Below the pieces are notes generated by a model that worked only from the letters and a program-made list of their open reading frames with translations, had not been told where the DNA came from and did no database searches. The translations under genes were made by a program, and so were the position numbers. DNA of 64,000 nucleotides from Chryseobacterium tructae (lineage in GTDB: Bacteria; Bacteroidota; Bacteroidia; Flavobacteriales; Weeksellaceae): the NCBI RefSeq assembly GCF_030409875.1, contig NZ_JAUFQR010000003.1:558001-622000 (forward strand). The letters are read 5' to 3'. Below are positions 52,289 through 62,666 of the stretch, in pieces (the first letter of the stretch is position 1; every line of letters begins with the position of its first letter).

Positions 52289-52948
52289 TTATTTTGTGCC
52301 TTCAATTGGCAGACTCATAAAGTATTCTGCTTCAGCCTTTCCCCAGTTTGGATCTAATGCCGTTTTAGGCTTATAGGCATTAAATTTTGAGACAGCATCC
52401 TTGAACATTTCCATCCCTTTGCTCTTACTTCCTCCATACTGTTCAGGGGTAAAATAGATATCTTCAGCTTTAATAAGAGTAATTCTTGGGTTTGATGGAT
52501 CTAATTTTTCAGCTCTGGTGAGTTCTTCGGAAGCCCTTGCTCCATCTGTCATGAAACGTTGCTGCGGATTAACCATCATTCTTAAAGAGTAAGCCATCTT
52601 TTTCAGCAGATGAATCTCAGCATTATCTCCTCCAGCAAGGCTTTGTGCAGTTCCCAGATATTTTTCAGCCTGTGCTGCCACTCCATCCAGATCCTGGGTA
52701 TTCCCATTTCTCATCATTACCCTTCCTTTTTGAATTTGCGAAAATGCAGCATAATATGGAGGAAGCCATTGTGAGCTTTCTTTGCTGCCTATTCTCTGGA
52801 AATCATTAGACAATGCCTGAAAATCTTCAGGGGTTTTACAGGTTTCTATTTTTGCAATTTTTTCAGCCATTATTTTTTCATAATCTGTCTGTGCAAAAGC
52901 AGTTAAACTCATTAGAACTAAAGCAAAGCTTAAAAGGTATTTTTTCAT
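52289..52948 (-). CDS. secreted tetratricopeptide-like protein of unknown function
   Basis: A 219-residue protein with signal peptide (MKKYLLSFALVLMSLTAFAQ). The rest is alpha-helical, with segments such as GARASEELTRAEKLDPSNPRITLIKAEDIYF that look like TPR helices, so protein-protein binding is likely. It is 48 bases downstream of the TonB receptor gene on the same strand and may be coexpressed with it, although a promoter could exist between them. Own terminator follows. Confidence 0.7.
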   Translation of the reverse strand: MKKYLLSFALVLMSLTAFAQTDYEKIMAEKIAKIETCKTPEDFQALSNDFQRIGSKESSQWLPPYYAAFSQIQKGRVMMRNGNTQDLDGVAAQAEKYLGTAQSLAGGDNAEIHLLKKMAYSLRMMVNPQQRFMTDGARASEELTRAEKLDPSNPRITLIKAEDIYFTPEQYGGSKSKGMEMFKDAVSKFNAYKPKTALDPNWGKAEAEYFMSLPIEGTK

Positions 52949-52996
52949 GATATCAAATTTTAAAAGTTGGTTGATTGTTTATTCGAAGTTATGTTT

Positions 52997-55242
52997 TTAT
53001 AAATTATTATTGATGGCATCTTCTGTTTTATCGACTCCAAAACTGAAAAAGGCACCTACAAAGACAAACGTATTTACCGGAGGAACTACAGCAGAGTTTC
53101 TTGATCCGTCTGTTGAAAAATTGTATCCATATACATTTTTAGATCCAAGAACATTTGAAATACTTAGCACAAACACGGTAAATGATTTTGCATCTTTTTT
53201 TCCGATGCTGGGAACATAATTAAAGCTAATATTCAAAGCATTGTAATCTTTAAGTCTGCCTTCATTTCTGGTATAATTAACAGATTCTCCGTTTTTAATT
53301 TCTGTGGCAATATCATAATATGGGCGACCTTTAGCATAAGTATAGGATAAATTTACCCCTAGTTTCCATTCCGGAATGAATCTTTTCACCACTGCCGACA
53401 GGGTATGTTCTGCAGCAAAACCTGGTTTTAAGCTTACCGGATAGTTGATGAAGTCTCTTTTTGAATCCAAAAAAGAATACGTAATCCAGTAATCTATATT
53501 TTTAAATGTCTTTTTGTTGTCTCTCCAAAATAATTCCAGGCCTTTTGCATATCCGTACCCATCATTATTGAGAGCTGTCTGGATCTGTTGACTTTGTTGA
53601 TTCCCCGGCAGAATATTGTAGGTTTTAATAAGCTGGTCATATTTTTTATAAAAAGCTTCAAAACGCAGGCTTCTTCCTTCTGAACTTCTCAAAAGTTGGA
53701 AAATATAATGTTGTGATTTCTGAAAACCCAGATCAGCAGGCCCGTTGATGTATTTACTTTCCGGATTCTGATAAAAAATTCCATACGCTACATTAGTAGT
53801 CCATTTATCGGAAAGTCTGTATGCCAGTGCAAAACGCGGTGCTATATTACTTTTACCCAAGTAAGATGAGGTTTCTGCTCTCACTCCGATCTTTGCAGAC
53901 AGAGCATTACTAAACCCCAGATCCGTTTCTATAAATGCTGAAGAAATCAAGTCTTTATAATGTTTCTGAACACTTTCAAATTCAGATTTTCATTGGTATT
54001 ATTCAGTTCAAAACCTCCTCTTAAAGCACTGATTTTGTTAATCTTTCTTTCAAGGACTGTTTTGAAGTTCACATAATTTCCATCTGTCAATAATTGGGTA
54101 TGATTATCTTCTACCTCTTTGGTTTCTGTAGAAAAATTAAGATCCGATTGATTATAAGAGTAAGATCCACCTACATTCAGCAAGTATTTTCCAAATTTTT
54201 GTCTGAAAGAGAGGTTATGATACATCGTTTTACCTTTTAATCTCACCAGTCCAAATTCATATCCCGGCTCCAGACTTTCTGTTTTTACTCCCATTTTATT
54301 GGTATTAAACATTCCATAATATTTAAAAAACCCTCCTGATTTTGTTTTGAATCTAAAATTAGCATCACCGTTCAATCCCTGTGGAGCATCAATAAAGTCT
54401 GTATTAAAATTGAAAACCTTCTGCATCAGACTTAGTAAAGAATACCCTGCTGAAGCACCGTATGAATAGTTTTTTTGTTCACCCAGCTTTTGAAACCCGC
54501 CACTCAAAAAAATGGGAGAAACACCAAAGTTGTAAGAGCTCTGATCCGGAAGGTCAACGCTTTCCAACATCAATGCTCCTGAAAGAGCCTGCCCATATAA
54601 CGCTGAATATCCACCACTTGAAAAAATATTCCCTTTAAAAAGTGAAGTATTGAACTGATCTCTTCCTGCAATCCCCGGAATAGAGTTTGAAAAGTAATTA
54701 TTGATAAGGCTTCCATCCATAAAAATCTTAGATTCGGAAGCGGTACCTCCTCTGATGAAAAGTCCTTCAGACTCCCCTACTTTTTGTACCCCGGGAAGAT
54801 AGGTTAAAGCTGATGTTATCTGTCCGTCTGCTCCTGCTGTGGTATAAATATCGAGAGGAGTAAGTAATGCCGTTGCTCTTTTTCTATCACTCGCTTCTAT
54901 AGAACCTGCAGAAACCACTACAGCATCAATTTCACTAATTTGCTCTTTAAGGTCTGCATTAATTGCAACATCCTGATTTTCAATAGTAATTACTTTTTCA
55001 ATTTCTTCATATTTGGGATGGGTAAAAGTTATTTTATGACTTCCTTTTTCTGAAGTTTCAAAAGAAAAATTACCCTGTGCATCTGTAGTTGCTCCATCAT
55101 AAGTATCTTTTAAGGTGACATTTACTTCACTTATACCTTTGTTTTTAAAGGTTACTTTTCCTGAAATCTTTATCTGAGAATAACCCAGACTAAAGGCTAT
55201 CAGAGCTAACAGAAGAAGTATTTTATGTCCTTGTATTTTCAT
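52997..55242 (-). pseudogene. TonB-dependent outer-membrane receptor, frameshifted as given
   Basis: About 748 residues corrected. Start MKIQGHKILLLLALIAFSLGYSQ at 55242 is preferred over the earlier ATG at 55263. It has a signal peptide, an N-terminal carboxypeptidase-regulatory-like domain (KISGKVTFKNKGISEVNVTLKD), the plug domain (ATALLTPLDIYTTAGADGQI) and a barrel in the second half ending in VFVGAFFSFG. One G is missing near 53953 (minus strand AAGACTTG should be AAGGACTTG), giving RNIIK|DLISSAFIET. Substrate unknown; probably an assembly error. Confidence 0.88.
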
Positions 55243-55336
55243 GGTTATTAATTTCTGGATCAAAAGTACTACGGTAAATGCCTTTCTGTAAAAAAAATAT
55301 TACTGAAAGGCAGTCTTTGGTTACTGAATGGTAAAA

Positions 55337-55373
55337 AAGGCTGGAAGCTGGAAGAAAGGAGGCTGGAAGTTAC
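55337..55373. repeat. dispersed GGCTGGAAG-type repeat (copy C, single arm)
   Basis: GGCTGGAAGCTGGAAGAAAGGAGGCTGGAAGTT matches the arms found at 11229 and 12421; no right arm is clear here. Confidence 0.45.
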
Positions 55374-55437
55374 TGTTAGTAGTAATGACGAATATCTATT
55401 GTCTTTATTCCTTTCTGTTTAAAGCATCCAGTATTAA

Positions 55438-56340
55438 TTACTGAATCGGGATGCAGAAATCCACGATCATTTTCCCTTCTGGGTGTTCTTTAAAGTTGGT
55501 ATGATAGATCTCAAACGGGAAAGTTCTTCTTGTGGAATAGTTATGTTCATTCATCCACAAAAACAAGGATACCCAGCATTGCTCAAAATCGTTAAGGGTA
55601 ACTTCTCCACTTCCTACAATAAATTTTCCAGACTCTATGGTTTCTGAAAAAACCTCTCCTGAAGATTCTTTCAGTTTTTCATCCAATAGCATACACGCAT
55701 GAATTCTTACTTTATCCGGCGGGGTTACTTTAAAACTGTCATGATACACGGAGATCATTTTTACATCTTCCCGGGGAAACAGTTGTTTGGTCTTCGCCCA
55801 ATCTATCAGAACATTGTAAGAAGGTTCTACATTCGCAATCCCAAGGCTCATTACTGCTGCCAGATTCATTTCCGGCATTTCTTTTACTTCAATTTTTAAA
55901 TTCATTGTTGTCCAGTTTAATAGGTTTTCAATAGTGCAAATGTATTGGCTGAAAACCGTATCAATTTGTCCATTCTTGCTTTGTGTTTGTAAAATCTTGT
56001 GAAATGCTTCGGGGGCTGTTTTACGGAATTCGGAAGGTGGAAGTCCGTAGTATTTTTTAAAGGTTTTGCTGAAAACAGAGTGATTGGAAAAGCCAAGATC
56101 AAAGTAAATTTCCTTGATCTCTATCTCTTTTTTTACCGCCAGAAGAAAGGCACTTTTTTCTATTTTTCTCCTGATAATATAGTTCTGAAGGGTTTCTCCT
56201 GTAATCAGCTTGAATATTCTGTGAAAATGAAACGGCGAATAGGCACTGATCTCTGCCATTTTTTCCAGGGAGAGATCAGCGTCAAGGTTCGCATCGATAT
56301 ATTGTATGGTTTTTACAATCCGTTTTTTATATGCTTCCAA
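55438..56340 (-). CDS. AraC-family regulator with GyrI-like effector domain
   Basis: A 300-residue transcription factor. The N-terminal double helix-turn-helix (residues 10-108) has DADLSLEKMAEISAYSPFHFHRIFK and the diagnostic second helix LGFSNHSVFSKTFKKYYGLPPSEFR. The C-terminal 150 residues (MNLKIEVKEMPEMNLAAVMS... to MIVDFCIPIQ) form a GyrI/BmrR-like effector-binding domain. Such proteins sense small hydrophobic molecules and activate resistance genes. It lies next to the tandem repeat array and 660 bases from the TetA-like exporter, which could be a target; this is inference. Confidence 0.9.
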   Translation of the reverse strand: MEAYKKRIVKTIQYIDANLDADLSLEKMAEISAYSPFHFHRIFKLITGETLQNYIIRRKIEKSAFLLAVKKEIEIKEIYFDLGFSNHSVFSKTFKKYYGLPPSEFRKTAPEAFHKILQTQSKNGQIDTVFSQYICTIENLLNWTTMNLKIEVKEMPEMNLAAVMSLGIANVEPSYNVLIDWAKTKQLFPREDVKMISVYHDSFKVTPPDKVRIHACMLLDEKLKESSGEVFSETIESGKFIVGSGEVTLNDFEQCWVSLFLWMNEHNYSTRRTFPFEIYHTNFKEHPEGKMIVDFCIPIQ

Positions 56341-56416
56341 AATAAAAGATGTAGGAGAACAAAGGTATTGATCCTGAGTTCACTTCAGTTGTCTTTTATT
56401 GCTAAATAGTGATGCT
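56341..56416. promoter_or_regulatory. region between AraC gene and repeat array
   Basis: Short AT-rich gap upstream of the AraC gene, presumably holding its promoter; no clear TAnnTTTG box on the minus strand. Confidence 0.3.
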
Positions 56417-56940
56417 TTTTTTTAAACGCAAAGGTTTGTTTTCATTGCGTTTTATTTTTAGGAGACTAAGGATGGAATCAACTGCGTTGATTTGATGAAG
56501 CGGATGAATTATCAAAACCTAACAGGTCTTTGAGACCTGTTAGGTTTGTAAACTTACTCTATTTTTTTAGACGCAAAGCTTTATTTTCATTGCGTTTTAT
56601 TTTTAGGAGGCTAAGGATGCAATCAACTGCGTTCATTTGATGAAGCAGATGAATTATCAAAACCTAACAGGTCTTTGAGACCTGTTAGGTTTGTAAACTT
56701 ACTCTATTTTTTTAGACGCAAAGCTTTATTTTTATTGCGCTTTATTTTTACGAGGCTAAGATGAATTCAACTGCGTTGATTTGATGAAGCGGATAAATTA
56801 TCAAAACCTAACAGGTCTTTGAGACCTGTTAGGTTTGTAAACTTACTCTATTTTTTTAGACGCAAAGCTTTATTTTTATTGCGCTTTATTTTTAGGAGGC
56901 TAAGATGCAATCAACTGCGTTGATTTGATGAAGCGGATGG
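56417..56940. repeat. 145-bp tandem repeat array, 3.6 copies
   Basis: Unit starts at 56426, 56571, 56716 and 56860 (spacing 145, 145, 144) and begins ACGCAAAG..TTT(C/T)ATTGCG. The fourth unit is cut at about 56940. Units differ at only a few positions. Each full unit contains a 33-bp palindrome (56515-56547, 56660-56692, 56804-56836) made of AAACCTAACAGGTCT, a TTG loop and AGACCTGTTAGGTTT. No ORF is present. The array lies between the AraC gene and the MFS exporter gene. Confidence 0.85.
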
Positions 56941-57003
56941 ATAGCCAAAGCTTCTTTTTACAATATAAGAGACTGATTATCTTACATTTGTATAATTATT
57001 TAC

Positions 57004-58227
57004 CTATTTCAATTCTTTATCTTTTCTCATCGCGAAGTATATACAACAGCTGCCAATTACTGCTAAAACAGCGCCTAAAATAAAAGGGGCACCGCTGTAA
57101 GAAACGGATGAGCGAGGAGAAGTAAAATAAGCAAATACCCAAGTCATCAGCAAAGGACCAAAAATAGAGGTTAAACTGAGAATACTGGTAAGCCCGCCCT
57201 GTAATAATCCTTGTTGATTATCCGGGACTTTTGAGGAAATCATCGCCTGAAGTATAGGAGAAGCCATTCCTCCGAGAGCATACATCGCAATGACAACAAA
57301 CATCATCCAGCCTTTATTAGCAATTCCGAAGAACAGCATGCTCAGGCAAAAGAATGTCAGGAAAATAACTACTGATTTCTTCTGTCCCAGTTTATTGATA
57401 AAGAGCCCAATCAATCCTCCTTGAAAGATAATCATTAGTAATCCCAGAAATCCCATTGAATAGCCTATCATATTTTCTTTCCAGTTGAATTTATCTATTA
57501 CATATACACTCCAGGAACTTTGTACGGAATGTCCTGCCAAAGCAATCAAAATAAAAGCGACGATAAATGCAGGAGCTAATATTTTTTTATTCAAGCTTTT
57601 TATAACCCCAATCGGATTGGCTGTTTTCCAGGAAAACGGACGACGATTGCTTGCTGATAATGATTCGGGCAGTACAAAAAATCCATAAATAAGATTAAGC
57701 AGGCTTAATCCGGCAGCGGCATAAAAAGGAATTCTTTCTCCATATTGGCCGAGGATACCACCAATGAGAGGACCAATAATCATTCCTACTCCAGCAACGG
57801 CACTCATAATTCCAAAATACTGACCTCTTTTCTCTGGTGTACTGATATCCGAAATATACGCTGCAGCTGTTGTCATACTGGATCCCATAATTCCGTTGAT
57901 AATTCTTCCCACAAACAGCCAGGTAATATCCGGAGCCAGTGCAAGAATGAGATAATCTATTCCTAGTCCCAATAGAGAGCATAACAGAACGGGTCTGCGT
58001 CCATATCGATCACTTAAGCCTCCTAAAACAGGGGCAAACAGAAACTGCATTAAAGCATATACGGATATAAACCACCCGATATATTGGGCAGTGACGCTTA
58101 TATTATCCGTATTAGAGAGTTTGGTTATCAAAGTTGGTAATACGGGTCCAATGACTCCTATTCCAATGATATCGATCAGAACTGTAATATAGATAAAGGT
58201 CAGCGCGTGTTCTTTTTTTCCAGGCAT
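57004..58227 (-). CDS. TetA-like MFS exporter
   Basis: A 407-residue inner-membrane drug:proton antiporter of the major facilitator superfamily (DHA1/TetA type), with twelve predicted helices. Early VLIDIIGIGVIGPVLPTLI, the motif A loop GGLSDRYGRRPVLL (residues 69-82) and a motif C-like SAVAGVGMIIGPLIGG near 143-158 are present. It is 29 bases downstream of the type II thioesterase gene on the same strand, after the NRPS, so it most likely exports the peptide product or protects the producer. Authentic tetracycline efflux is possible but less likely by context. Confidence 0.87.
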   Translation of the reverse strand: MPGKKEHALTFIYITVLIDIIGIGVIGPVLPTLITKLSNTDNISVTAQYIGWFISVYALMQFLFAPVLGGLSDRYGRRPVLLCSLLGLGIDYLILALAPDITWLFVGRIINGIMGSSMTTAAAYISDISTPEKRGQYFGIMSAVAGVGMIIGPLIGGILGQYGERIPFYAAAGLSLLNLIYGFFVLPESLSASNRRPFSWKTANPIGVIKSLNKKILAPAFIVAFILIALAGHSVQSSWSVYVIDKFNWKENMIGYSMGFLGLLMIIFQGGLIGLFINKLGQKKSVVIFLTFFCLSMLFFGIANKGWMMFVVIAMYALGGMASPILQAMISSKVPDNQQGLLQGGLTSILSLTSIFGPLLMTWVFAYFTSPRSSVSYSGAPFILGAVLAVIGSCCIYFAMRKDKELK

Positions 58228-58256
58228 AGAGTTGGCTTTATGGGTGAATTGATATT

Positions 58257-58975
58257 TTATCCTTTAGCTGTAGCATTCATTAGGTTTTTGATCACCTGTG
58301 ACAGATAGTTAAAGTTCTGATTGATAAAAAAATGGTTTCCGTTCACAATCTGACATTCACAATCTGCTTCAGTATAGTTAGCCCAGTTTCTTATATTCAA
58401 TGCGTATTTTTCGCTTTTCCCCATAACCGCATAAATGGGTGTCTGTATTTTTATATTGGGAATCTGATTGCTTTTATTTTCGAGAAGACTGAAATCTCCT
58501 CTCAATACAGGTTCAAAAAAATCTAACAACTCTTCATATTGCATCACCTCATCGGAAATTCCGCCCAGTTTCCTTACTTCAGCAAAAAATTCCGTTTTGG
58601 GAAGATGTGCAATAGGATTTGTTTCTTTTACTCCTGGCCCAGGATATCCTGTCGCAACAAAATGTACGGGTACATCGCCTTCTTTTTCCATAGCGTCACA
58701 AATTTCAAATCCTAATATAGCTCCCATGCTATGTCCATAGATCAGATAAGGAACTTCTTTCTGTCTGACTTTTTTTATCTGTTCCAACACATCTGCAACA
58801 GCTTCCTGTTTGTTTTTAAAGGATGTTCTGACATTCGGTTTCCTCTTCCCGGAAGTTCCGGAGTTTCTACCTGAAAATGGGATTGTAATCCTTCTATTAA
58901 GGGACGGAAGGAATTTCTATCTCCGCCTGCGTAGTGCAATAAAAATATCTGAGGTTTTGATGATGTTTTGTTCAT
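58257..58975 (-). pseudogene. type II thioesterase of the NRPS locus, frameshifted as given
   Basis: About 239 residues corrected. Editing thioesterase that clears misloaded carrier domains. It shows IFLLHYAGGDRNSFRPLIEGL at the N-terminus, YLIYGHSMGAILGFEI (nucleophile Ser in G-H-S-M-G) and VNGNHFFINQ (catalytic His). One base is missing in the T run 58809-58811 (minus strand ACAAACAG should be ACAAAACAG), so the frame breaks at KTNR|KQEAVADVLEQI region. It lies between the NRPS gene and the exporter; an intrinsic terminator stands before it. Likely an assembly error. Confidence 0.87.
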
Positions 58976-59008
58976 AAACTTTTATTTTCTTTTTTTAATA
59001 TAAAAACA

Positions 59009-59042
59009 TGGGAGACCGGGATCTCCCAAACTTTTTATTTTC
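59009..59042 (-). terminator. hairpin between NRPS and type II thioesterase genes
   Basis: TGGGAGA (59009-59015) and TCTCCCA (59022-59028) form a 7-bp GC-rich stem with a 6-nt loop; on the minus strand the stem is followed by GTTTTTAT. It could limit transcription into the thioesterase and exporter genes. Confidence 0.6.
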
Positions 59043-62000
59043 CAACTGTTTCATTAATGATATTAATAATCTCTTCTTCTTTTTCCAACATAAATTGGTG
59101 TGCTGCTTCAATAGGATATACCGATATCAGTTTCTGATTTTCTATCACTGAATCTATGTTATTATAGGCACAATCCATCATATAATTGTTAAATGATTCG
59201 TCAAATCCTTCTCCGGCCAGCATTGCTTTTAACAAAATCACTTTTGTAAAGCTGAGGGTCTCCGAAATAGGTTCTCTGGTAATGGTAAACTCTGCCGACA
59301 TAAAGCTTTTGGTAGCCATAAAATGGCTATGGTCTACAGGAACTTCCAGTTTGCTGCTCAATTCTTCATCAGACGGGAATGAAAGGAAGCTGGCTAATTT
59401 TTGATCTGAAGCATAGAAAATGGTATCCAACAGATAGACTTTAATCTTTTTACAACCTCGTTTTTCCAGTTGAGAAGCAATTTCCAGCGCGATGGTTCCC
59501 CCCAGAGACCAACCCAGTAAAATATATTCTTCCTGCTGAGTCTCTTCCTGTATCTGAATGATGTGATCCAGATAATATCCTGCTAGTTTATGCAGATTAT
59601 CAATTTTTTCTTCATGATACAGGTTATAAGAATCCACCCCGTAGCAATCGTAACTTGTTTTCAGCTGTTCTGCCAGCGACTGATATACCTCGCTTCCTCC
59701 ATTTCCTGGATGGATGAAGAATATGTTCGGATTGTTATTGACTGCATTCAGGATAGATATGGTTCTGTATTCTTTTCCATATTTTTCAATAAGAGCAGCT
59801 AGCTTGCTGATGGTTCTTTCTTTGAAAACATCTACAATCTTCACTTTCACATCCAATATCAACTGTATTCTGCTAATCAGCTTTATTACCATGATACTGT
59901 TTCCTCCTAATCTGAAGAAATCATCGTGAATGCTTATAAATTCAGGATCAATACCTAATACTTCGGCATAGATTGCTGCCACTTGTCTTTGAAGCTCATT
60001 TTCCGGAGCCGCATATTCTGATAATCCTGTAAATTCAGGTTCAGGCAGCTGTTTTCTGTCTAGCTTCCCGTTAATCGTTAATGGTAAAGCTGTTAAATGA
60101 ACAAAAACATTAGGAACCATATACTCAGGAAGTGATTTCATCAGGAATTCTGATAATTGGTTTGGATCAATGACCGGATCAGAAACATAATATCCTACTA
60201 GGTATTTCATATTTCCTTTGTCTTCTTTCACCAGAACGGCTGCCTGGCGAATGCCCGGATATTGAAGCAGGGTATTTTCAATTTCACCCAACTCTATTCT
60301 ATGACCACGAATCTTTACCTGGAAGTCATTTCTTCCCATATATTCCAGATCTCCATTAGCCAGTCTTCGTACTAAATCTCCTGTTCTGTATAGACGTCCA
60401 TTTTCTCCTCTCCTTTTCTGATCAGTTGTCTGGAATGGATTTTCCATAAAACGTTCTTCAGTAAGTTCCGGTCTGTTCAGATACCCTCTGGCAATACCGG
60501 CTCCGCCAATATACAACTCTCCTACCGCACCTGTTGGAACGACACGATATTGAGCATCAAGAACATATAAGGTTGTATTGGCGATCGCTTTACCAATATT
60601 CAATGGATTTTTATCTTCTTTGTAATCATGAAGCGTTACACATACCGTTCCTTCTGTTGGGCCATATTCATTGATAAGCGTAATATTTCCAATGTTTTTA
60701 TTCAAGGCTGGGAAGCTTTCTCCTCCTGCATGGATCAGTTGTAAGCTTGTTCCGTTATCTACAATATCCCTCAGCAGGACTGGTGGAATAAAGGAAACTT
60801 CTATGGTATTGGCTTTAATATACTCATTAAGCTCATTCACTGAAGTTCTAAGCTCGTTACTGTACAACCAAAGGGTATTTCCGTTGCATAAAGACGGGAA
60901 TGTTTCATATACAAAGGCATCAAATACATAATTGGAATAGACTCCTACATTTTTGTATTTTTCAAGTTGATGAACCTCTGTCATCGCATCGATCAGATTG
61001 ATAACTCCCTTATGTTCAATCATAACTCCTTTTGGAAGTCCTGTCGTTCCGCTGGTGTAGATCACATAGGCTAAATTGTCTGAAGCAACCTGAGTAATAG
61101 GATTATGAGTCTCTTCTTTTGCCAATTCATTGATCAATGTTTTATCATTCAAAGAAATCAGAGTTACTTCCAAAGGAATTGCGCTGAATTTCTCTCTTAC
61201 TTCTTCATGGATAAGGATCACCTCAGCTCCCGTATCTTTTAAAATGTGGTTGATTCTGTCTGCAGGATATGACGGATCCATCGGCACATAGGCTGCTCCG
61301 GCTTTTAATACAGCAAGAATGGCTACCAGCATATCTTCTGAACGCTCAAGGCATAATGGGACAAGATCATCAGGCTGAAGCTGGTATTCTTTGATAAGGT
61401 AATGGGACAATTGATTGGCTCTTTCGTTCAATTCTTTATAGGATAGTTTCACATCCTGATATACCAATGCTCTATCATCAGGTGTTTTGGTAACCTGAGA
61501 TTCAAACTGCTGATGAATTGTATTTTTATCCTGATATGCTTTTCGGTTATCATTCCAAATTTCGGTGATCTGTCTGTTTTCTGTTTCCGAAAGAAGAGAC
61601 ATCTCTCCTATTTTAAGATCATCAGCATCGGATTTTATAACTTGTACAATCTGACTTAACAGATATTGATAAGTGTCTGCTATACGGTTTATCGTCTCTT
61701 TTTTAAATAAAGAAGTGGCATAGTTGAAAGACATCTGAAGGTCTTCAGGGCTCTCATTAATCATTGTCGTCAGATCAAATTTCGCCGCCTGATAATCTAC
61801 ATCACCATCAAAAGGCTGGAAAATAGCTTCTTCTTCCTGGGCTACAGTATCACCACCATTGCTGGTCTGAAGGCCAAACATCACCTGGAAGACCGGATGT
61901 CTTGAAGTATCCTGTTCTACTCCCAGTTCTTCCACCAGTTTCTCAAATGGTAGATCCTGATGAGCCTGAGCATCCGTTACAGATTTTGAAACCTGCAGAA

Positions 62001-62666
62001 TGAAATCCCTGATATTTTGTTGAGGATCAATTTTTTCTCTCAATGCTAATGTATTCACAAAGAATCCAATAAGGTCTTCAAGGCCTGCATAATGACGGTT
62101 AGCAATTGGGCTTCCTACCACAATATCATTCTGTCCTGAATAGGCAGAAAGAGTCAAATAATAACCGCTCAACATGACATTGTACAAGCTTACTCCAAGA
62201 TTTTTAGAAACTTCTTTTAATCCAAATGCTATTTCTTCAGGGATATTAAATCTAACTGTATCTCCATCATAAGAAATCTCAGCCGGTCTATTGAAATCTT
62301 CCGGAAGATCTAAACTCTGATAGTCATCCAATTTTGTTTTCCAATAGTTGATCTGGTTATCAAGACGTTCTCCTGCAAGATAGTTTCGCTGCCATAATGC
62401 AAAATCCTTGTATTGGATCTTTAATTCAGGAAGCTCTGGCTGCTGCCCTCCTGCAATCGCATGGTAGGCTTCGGCCACTTCTTTCAGGAATATATCGGTA
62501 GACCAGCCATCAAATGCGATGTGATGGATCACTACTGATAAATAGCTTATATTATCTAATGTGAAAATATTGATTGCAACAGGAATTTCTTCCTCCAAGC
62601 GGAATACTTTATGAGCACTTCTGTTGACCAACTCCTCCAACTCTTCTCTGTTTCTTGCTTCTATCG
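59035..62666 (-). CDS. NRPS, C-terminal portion: C-A-PCP-TE
   Basis: Read from the restored frame, this is the last module of a nonribosomal peptide synthetase. Condensation domain: catalytic VVIHHIAFDGWS (HH-x3-DG). Adenylation domain: P-loop TSGTTGLPKGV near residue 531 of the 1201-residue frame, EYGPTEGTV, YRTGDLVR and NGKLDRKQLPEP. Carrier protein: DDFFRLGGNSIMVIK (phosphopantetheine Ser about 913). Terminal thioesterase: IFFIHPGNGGSEVYQ and LLGWSLGGTIAL (Ser near 1043). By eye the eight A-domain pocket residues read D-A-Y-F-I-A-E-V plus C and Lys; I cannot assign a substrate. The residual frame is split from the upstream part by a missing base at 62667-62669. Confidence 0.93.

Noticed and set aside
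56417..56940. CRISPR array
   Set aside because: Units are 145 bp and contiguous with no unique spacers, and no cas genes are near; it is a plain tandem repeat.
57004..58227. Genuine tetA tetracycline resistance gene
   Set aside because: Sequence fits the wider TetA-like MFS group, and context after an NRPS and type II thioesterase favours a product exporter; resistance cannot be claimed from sequence.
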